A stretch of 64,000 nucleotides of DNA, taken from Serratia liquefaciens (GTDB taxonomy: Bacteria > Pseudomonadota > Gammaproteobacteria > Enterobacterales > Enterobacteriaceae). A program made the position numbers and the translations under genes. Of the stretch, positions 61,258 to 64,000 are shown piece after piece (position 1 is the stretch's first letter; every line of letters starts with the position of its first letter). The notes below the pieces were generated by a model. It made no database searches. It worked only from the letters and a program-made list of their open reading frames with translations, and had not been told where the DNA came from. The stretch lies in the NCBI GenBank assembly GCA_012719855.1, contig JAAXZN010000011.1:1-64000 (forward strand). The letters are read 5' to 3'.

Positions 61258-61276
61258 GTGGGACACGGTGTCCCAC
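61258..61276. promoter_or_regulatory. 19-bp palindrome in the hldD control region
   Basis: GTGGGACACGGTGTCCCAC: two 9-base arms, exact reverse complements around one base. It lies between the hldD ATG and a TATTAT-like -10 (around 61290-61295 on the minus strand). It may be an operator or, as RNA, a short 5'UTR hairpin. I do not recognise the regulator. Confidence 0.6.
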
Positions 61277-61472
61277 GCTCAATGCCGCATATAATAGCAT
61301 TTCATGCCGCTGCAAACATCGGACGGGCTCTGAATATCCCGTGATGTCGAGTACTGCAGTACTTTGCCGTGATATCTGCTGCAATTTTCATATTCTCTCC
61401 CGCAGATTCTCGTCAGTTTGGTTACAAATCAGTAAAATATGTTGAAAACAGCCCAATCCTGGAGATAACCGA

Positions 61473-62669
61473 ATGTCCGCGTCTTTTTATCAGCAGTTGG
61501 AACAACAGCTTGAGACCACCCGTAGCGAGGGATTGTTCAAAGAAGAGCGCATTATTACCACCGCTCAACAGGCTGATATTGCCGTAGCTGACGGCAGCCA
61601 TGTGATCAATTTCTGCGCCAACAATTACCTGGGTCTGGCTAACCATCCGGCGATGATCGCGGCGGCCAAGGCCGGCATGGACAGCCACGGTTTCGGCATG
61701 GCGTCGGTGCGCTTTATTTGCGGCACCCAGGACAGCCATAAACAGCTGGAAAAAAAGCTGGCCGACTTCCTCGGGATGGAAGATGCCATCCTGTACTCCT
61801 CTTGCTTTGACGCCAACGGCGGGTTGTTCGAAACCCTGTTGGGGCCGGAAGACGCCATTATCTCTGATACCTTGAACCATGCTTCGATCATCGACGGCGT
61901 GCGTTTGTGCAAGGCGAAGCGCTACCGTTACGCCAACAATGATATGACTGAACTGGCCGCACAACTGAAGCAGGCCAAGGCTGATGGCGCACGCCATATC
62001 ATGATCGCCACCGATGGCGTGTTCTCGATGGACGGGGTTATCGCCAACCTGAAAGGGGTGTGTGACCTGGCAGACCAGTACCAGGCGTTGGTAATGGTGG
62101 ATGATTCCCACGCGGTCGGTTTCGTTGGTGCCAATGGGCGCGGTACCCACGAGTATTGCGAGGTGATGGGACGCGTAGACATCATTACCGGAACCCTGGG
62201 CAAGGCGCTGGGCGGTGCTTCCGGTGGTTATACCGCAGCGAAAAAAGAGGTCGTGGAGTGGCTGCGTCAGCGTTCGCGTCCTTATCTGTTCTCCAACTCG
62301 TTGGCGCCGGCGATTGTCGCTGCGTCGATCAAAGTATTGGAATTGCTGGAGCAGGGCGATGCATTGCGCGATCGTCTGTGGGCCAATGCGAGCCTGTTCC
62401 GCGAAAAAATGACCGCGGCGGGCTTTGAGCTGGCCGGGGCCGATCACGCCATCATCCCGGTGATGTTGGGTGAAGCAAAACTGGCGCAGGAATTCGCCAA
62501 TGCGTTGCTCAAGGAAGGCATCTATGTGACAGGTTTCTTCTATCCGGTGGTGCCGAAAGGCCAGGCGCGCATCCGCACCCAGATGTCCGCCGATCACACC
62601 CCAGAGCAAATTGAGCGTGCGGTTGCGGCGTTCATTCGTATCGGTAAAGATCTTGGCGTTATTGCATAA
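61473..62669 (+). CDS. kbl: 2-amino-3-ketobutyrate CoA ligase (glycine C-acetyltransferase)
   Basis: 398 residues, the E. coli length, PLP-dependent alpha-oxoamine synthase family. It cleaves 2-amino-3-oxobutyrate with CoA to glycine and acetyl-CoA, second step of threonine breakdown. [12 protein letters not shown] near the start, DDSHAVGF with the aspartate that binds the PLP nitrogen, and the Schiff-base lysine in [14 protein letters not shown] lies 9 bases before the ATG. First of kbl-tdh. Confidence 0.97.
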   Translation: MSASFYQQLEQQLETTRSEGLFKEERIITTAQQADIAVADGSHVINFCANNYLGLANHPAMIAAAKAGMDSHGFGMASVRFICGTQDSHKQLEKKLADFLGMEDAILYSSCFDANGGLFETLLGPEDAIISDTLNHASIIDGVRLCKAKRYRYANNDMTELAAQLKQAKADGARHIMIATDGVFSMDGVIANLKGVCDLADQYQALVMVDDSHAVGFVGANGRGTHEYCEVMGRVDIITGTLGKALGGASGGYTAAKKEVVEWLRQRSRPYLFSNSLAPAIVAASIKVLELLEQGDALRDRLWANASLFREKMTAAGFELAGADHAIIPVMLGEAKLAQEFANALLKEGIYVTGFFYPVVPKGQARIRTQMSADHTPEQIERAVAAFIRIGKDLGVIA

Positions 62670-62678
62670 GGTAAAACC

Positions 62679-63704
62679 ATGAAAGCATTGTCAAAACTGA
62701 AAGCGGAAGAAGGGATTTGGATGACCGATGTGCCTCAGCCGGAGCTGGGCCATAACGACATCATGATTAAAATCCGGAAAACCGCGATCTGCGGTACCGA
62801 TGTTCATATCTATAACTGGGATGAATGGTCACAGAAAACCATCCCGTTGCCTATGGTCGTCGGCCACGAGTACGTGGGTGAAGTGGTTGCCATCGGCCAG
62901 GAAGTCAAAGGGTTCAACGTCGGCGACCGCGTTTCCGGCGAAGGCCATATCACCTGCGGCCATTGCCGCAACTGCCGGGGTGGCCGCACTCACCTGTGCC
63001 GCAATACCACCGGTGTGGGTGTGAACCGTCCTGGTTCTTTTGCCGAATATCTGGTGATCCCGGCGTTCAATGCCTTCAAGATCCCGGACAATATCTCCGA
63101 TGATCTGGCGTCAATCTTCGACCCGTTCGGCAATGCGGTGCACACCGCGCTGTCGTTTGATTTGGTAGGCGAAGACGTGCTGGTTTCCGGCGCCGGCCCG
63201 ATTGGCATCATGGCCGCTGCGGTATGCAAGCACGTTGGCGCCCGCCACGTGGTGATTACCGACGTCAACGAATACCGTCTGGATCTGGCGCGCAAAATGG
63301 GCGTGACCCGCGCGGTGAACGTCAGCAAAGAAAACCTGAACGACGTGATGGCCGAGTTGGGCATGACCGAAGGGTTTGACGTAGGGCTGGAAATGTCAGG
63401 CGCGCCACCGGCGTTTCGTTCGTTGCTTAACGCGATGAACCACGGTGGACGTATTGCCATGCTGGGTATTCCACCGTCGGATATGTCGATCGACTGGAAT
63501 CAGGTGATCTTCAAAGGGCTGTTTATCAAAGGGATTTACGGTCGCGAGATGTTTGAAACCTGGTATAAGATGGCGGCGCTGATCCAGTCTGGTTTGGATC
63601 TGACGCCTATCATTACTCACCGTTTCTCGATCGACCAATTCCAGCAGGGCTTTGACGCCATGCGCTCCGGCCAGTCCGGCAAAGTGATCCTGAGCTGGGA
63701 TTAA
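62679..63704 (+). CDS. tdh: L-threonine 3-dehydrogenase
   Basis: 341 residues, the E. coli length, zinc-dependent medium-chain dehydrogenase. It oxidises threonine to 2-amino-3-oxobutyrate with NAD. Catalytic zinc ligands in ICGTDVHIY and VGHEYVGEV, structural zinc cysteines in [15 protein letters not shown], and the NAD fold [12 protein letters not shown]. It starts 9 bases after kbl; together the two enzymes channel the unstable ketobutyrate. In E. coli the operon is under Lrp control. Confidence 0.97.
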   Translation: MKALSKLKAEEGIWMTDVPQPELGHNDIMIKIRKTAICGTDVHIYNWDEWSQKTIPLPMVVGHEYVGEVVAIGQEVKGFNVGDRVSGEGHITCGHCRNCRGGRTHLCRNTTGVGVNRPGSFAEYLVIPAFNAFKIPDNISDDLASIFDPFGNAVHTALSFDLVGEDVLVSGAGPIGIMAAAVCKHVGARHVVITDVNEYRLDLARKMGVTRAVNVSKENLNDVMAELGMTEGFDVGLEMSGAPPAFRSLLNAMNHGGRIAMLGIPPSDMSIDWNQVIFKGLFIKGIYGREMFETWYKMAALIQSGLDLTPIITHRFSIDQFQQGFDAMRSGQSGKVILSWD

Positions 63705-63712
63705 CCGTAAAA

Positions 63713-63732
63713 AGGGCCGGAATGCCGGCCCT
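63713..63732. terminator. Bidirectional terminator between tdh and yibQ
   Basis: Stem AGGGCCGG-AATG-CCGGCCCT with an A run before and GATTTT after; it serves both convergent genes. Confidence 0.85.
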
Positions 63733-63736
63733 GATT

Positions 63737-64000
63737 TTACGCTTTGGGTTTATCTGGCGTTGAGTCCGTCCAGCGCTGCCACTGACGTTTAATAAAGGTC
63801 ACGGCCGGCGACTGGGTCACGCTTTCGCCGATCACGTTCATGACCTTGCCCGCGTTGACTTTTTCCTTCGGCAACTTGACCTTACACTGTTTTATCCCGC
63901 CATTGAACGGGTTCTTCGGCTGCGGTTTCTGCGGCTTGATCGGTGGTGGGACATAGCTGCCGCCACTGCCGCCGCCCTGTGGTTCGTTCAGCAGCGAGCT
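63737..64000 (-). CDS. yibQ: Divergent polysaccharide deacetylase YibQ, C-terminal part
   Basis: The last 87 residues of a gene that continues beyond the window. SSLLNEPQ and the end GGIKQCKVK...GESVTQSPAVTFIKRQWQRW match the C-terminal tail of E. coli YibQ (SSLLNEPQ, GVKLCKPK, SESISQS, QHQWQGW). Between them is a Gly-rich and Pro-Lys-Gln-rich linker. YibQ is a predicted periplasmic protein of the divergent polysaccharide deacetylase family, encoded beside envC in E. coli. The enzyme domain itself is outside the window. Confidence 0.88.
   Translation of the reverse strand, partial: SSLLNEPQGGGSGGSYVPPPIKPQKPQPKNPFNGGIKQCKVKLPKEKVNAGKVMNVIGESVTQSPAVTFIKRQWQRWTDSTPDKPKA

Overview
The window is chromosomal DNA of an enterobacterium, most likely Serratia or a close relative in the Yersiniaceae. 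Nearly every gene is a full-length, high-identity counterpart of an Escherichia coli housekeeping gene, and the lipopolysaccharide core genes are of the Serratia/Klebsiella type (WaaE, WabG, WabH, WabN) rather than the E. coli WaaG/WaaO/WaaR type. There is no insertion sequence, prophage, CRISPR array or tRNA gene, and coding density is high.

Region 1 (1-21.3 kb) follows the order of the E. coli region behind rrnA: end of a 5S rRNA gene, mobA-mobB, yihD-srkA-dsbA, yihG, polA, the small RNA Spot 42, engB, the CsrA-sponging RNA CsrC, yihI, a small unrecognised membrane-protein ORF, hemN, the 40-residue YshB, the nitrogen operon glnA-glnL-glnG, typA, yihX, and yihY-dtd-fabY. Regulation can be read directly: DnaA boxes and a large dyad before polA, and a sigma-54 promoter with two NtrC enhancer sites before glnA plus one more before glnL.

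Region 2 (21.3-46.2 kb) corresponds to the other side of oriC in E. coli, so the joint at 21.3 kb is a synteny breakpoint. It holds yicH, xanP (with a PurR-like operator), gltS, the operon gmk-rpoZ-spoT-trmH-recG, ligB, yicG, a short accessory stretch (DUF3574 lipoprotein, NupC-type transporter, SDR oxidoreductase, HTH-like protein), yicC, rph-pyrE with its attenuator, coaBC-dut-slmA, radC, and rpmB-rpmG-mutM behind a strikingly structured leader.

Region 3 (45.7-61.2 kb) makes the lipopolysaccharide core. It runs coaD-waaE-waaA, a family 9 glycosyltransferase, the operon waaQ-wabG-wabH, the deacetylase wabN, then an AT-rich, strain-variable block (heptosyltransferase-like, GT4, O-antigen ligase, GT2), and finally waaC-waaF-hldD. 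Five family 9 (heptosyltransferase) proteins are present. The flanks (hldD, waaF, waaC, waaA) build the conserved inner core, WaaQ/WabG/WabH/WabN extend it, and the AT-rich block probably sets the outer-core structure and O-antigen attachment.

The end (61.4-64 kb) carries the threonine-degradation operon kbl-tdh and the C-terminal part of yibQ. The most interesting unexplained items are the rpmB leader RNA, the small ORF between yihI and hemN, the polA and hldD palindromes, and the apparently exported DNA ligase LigB.
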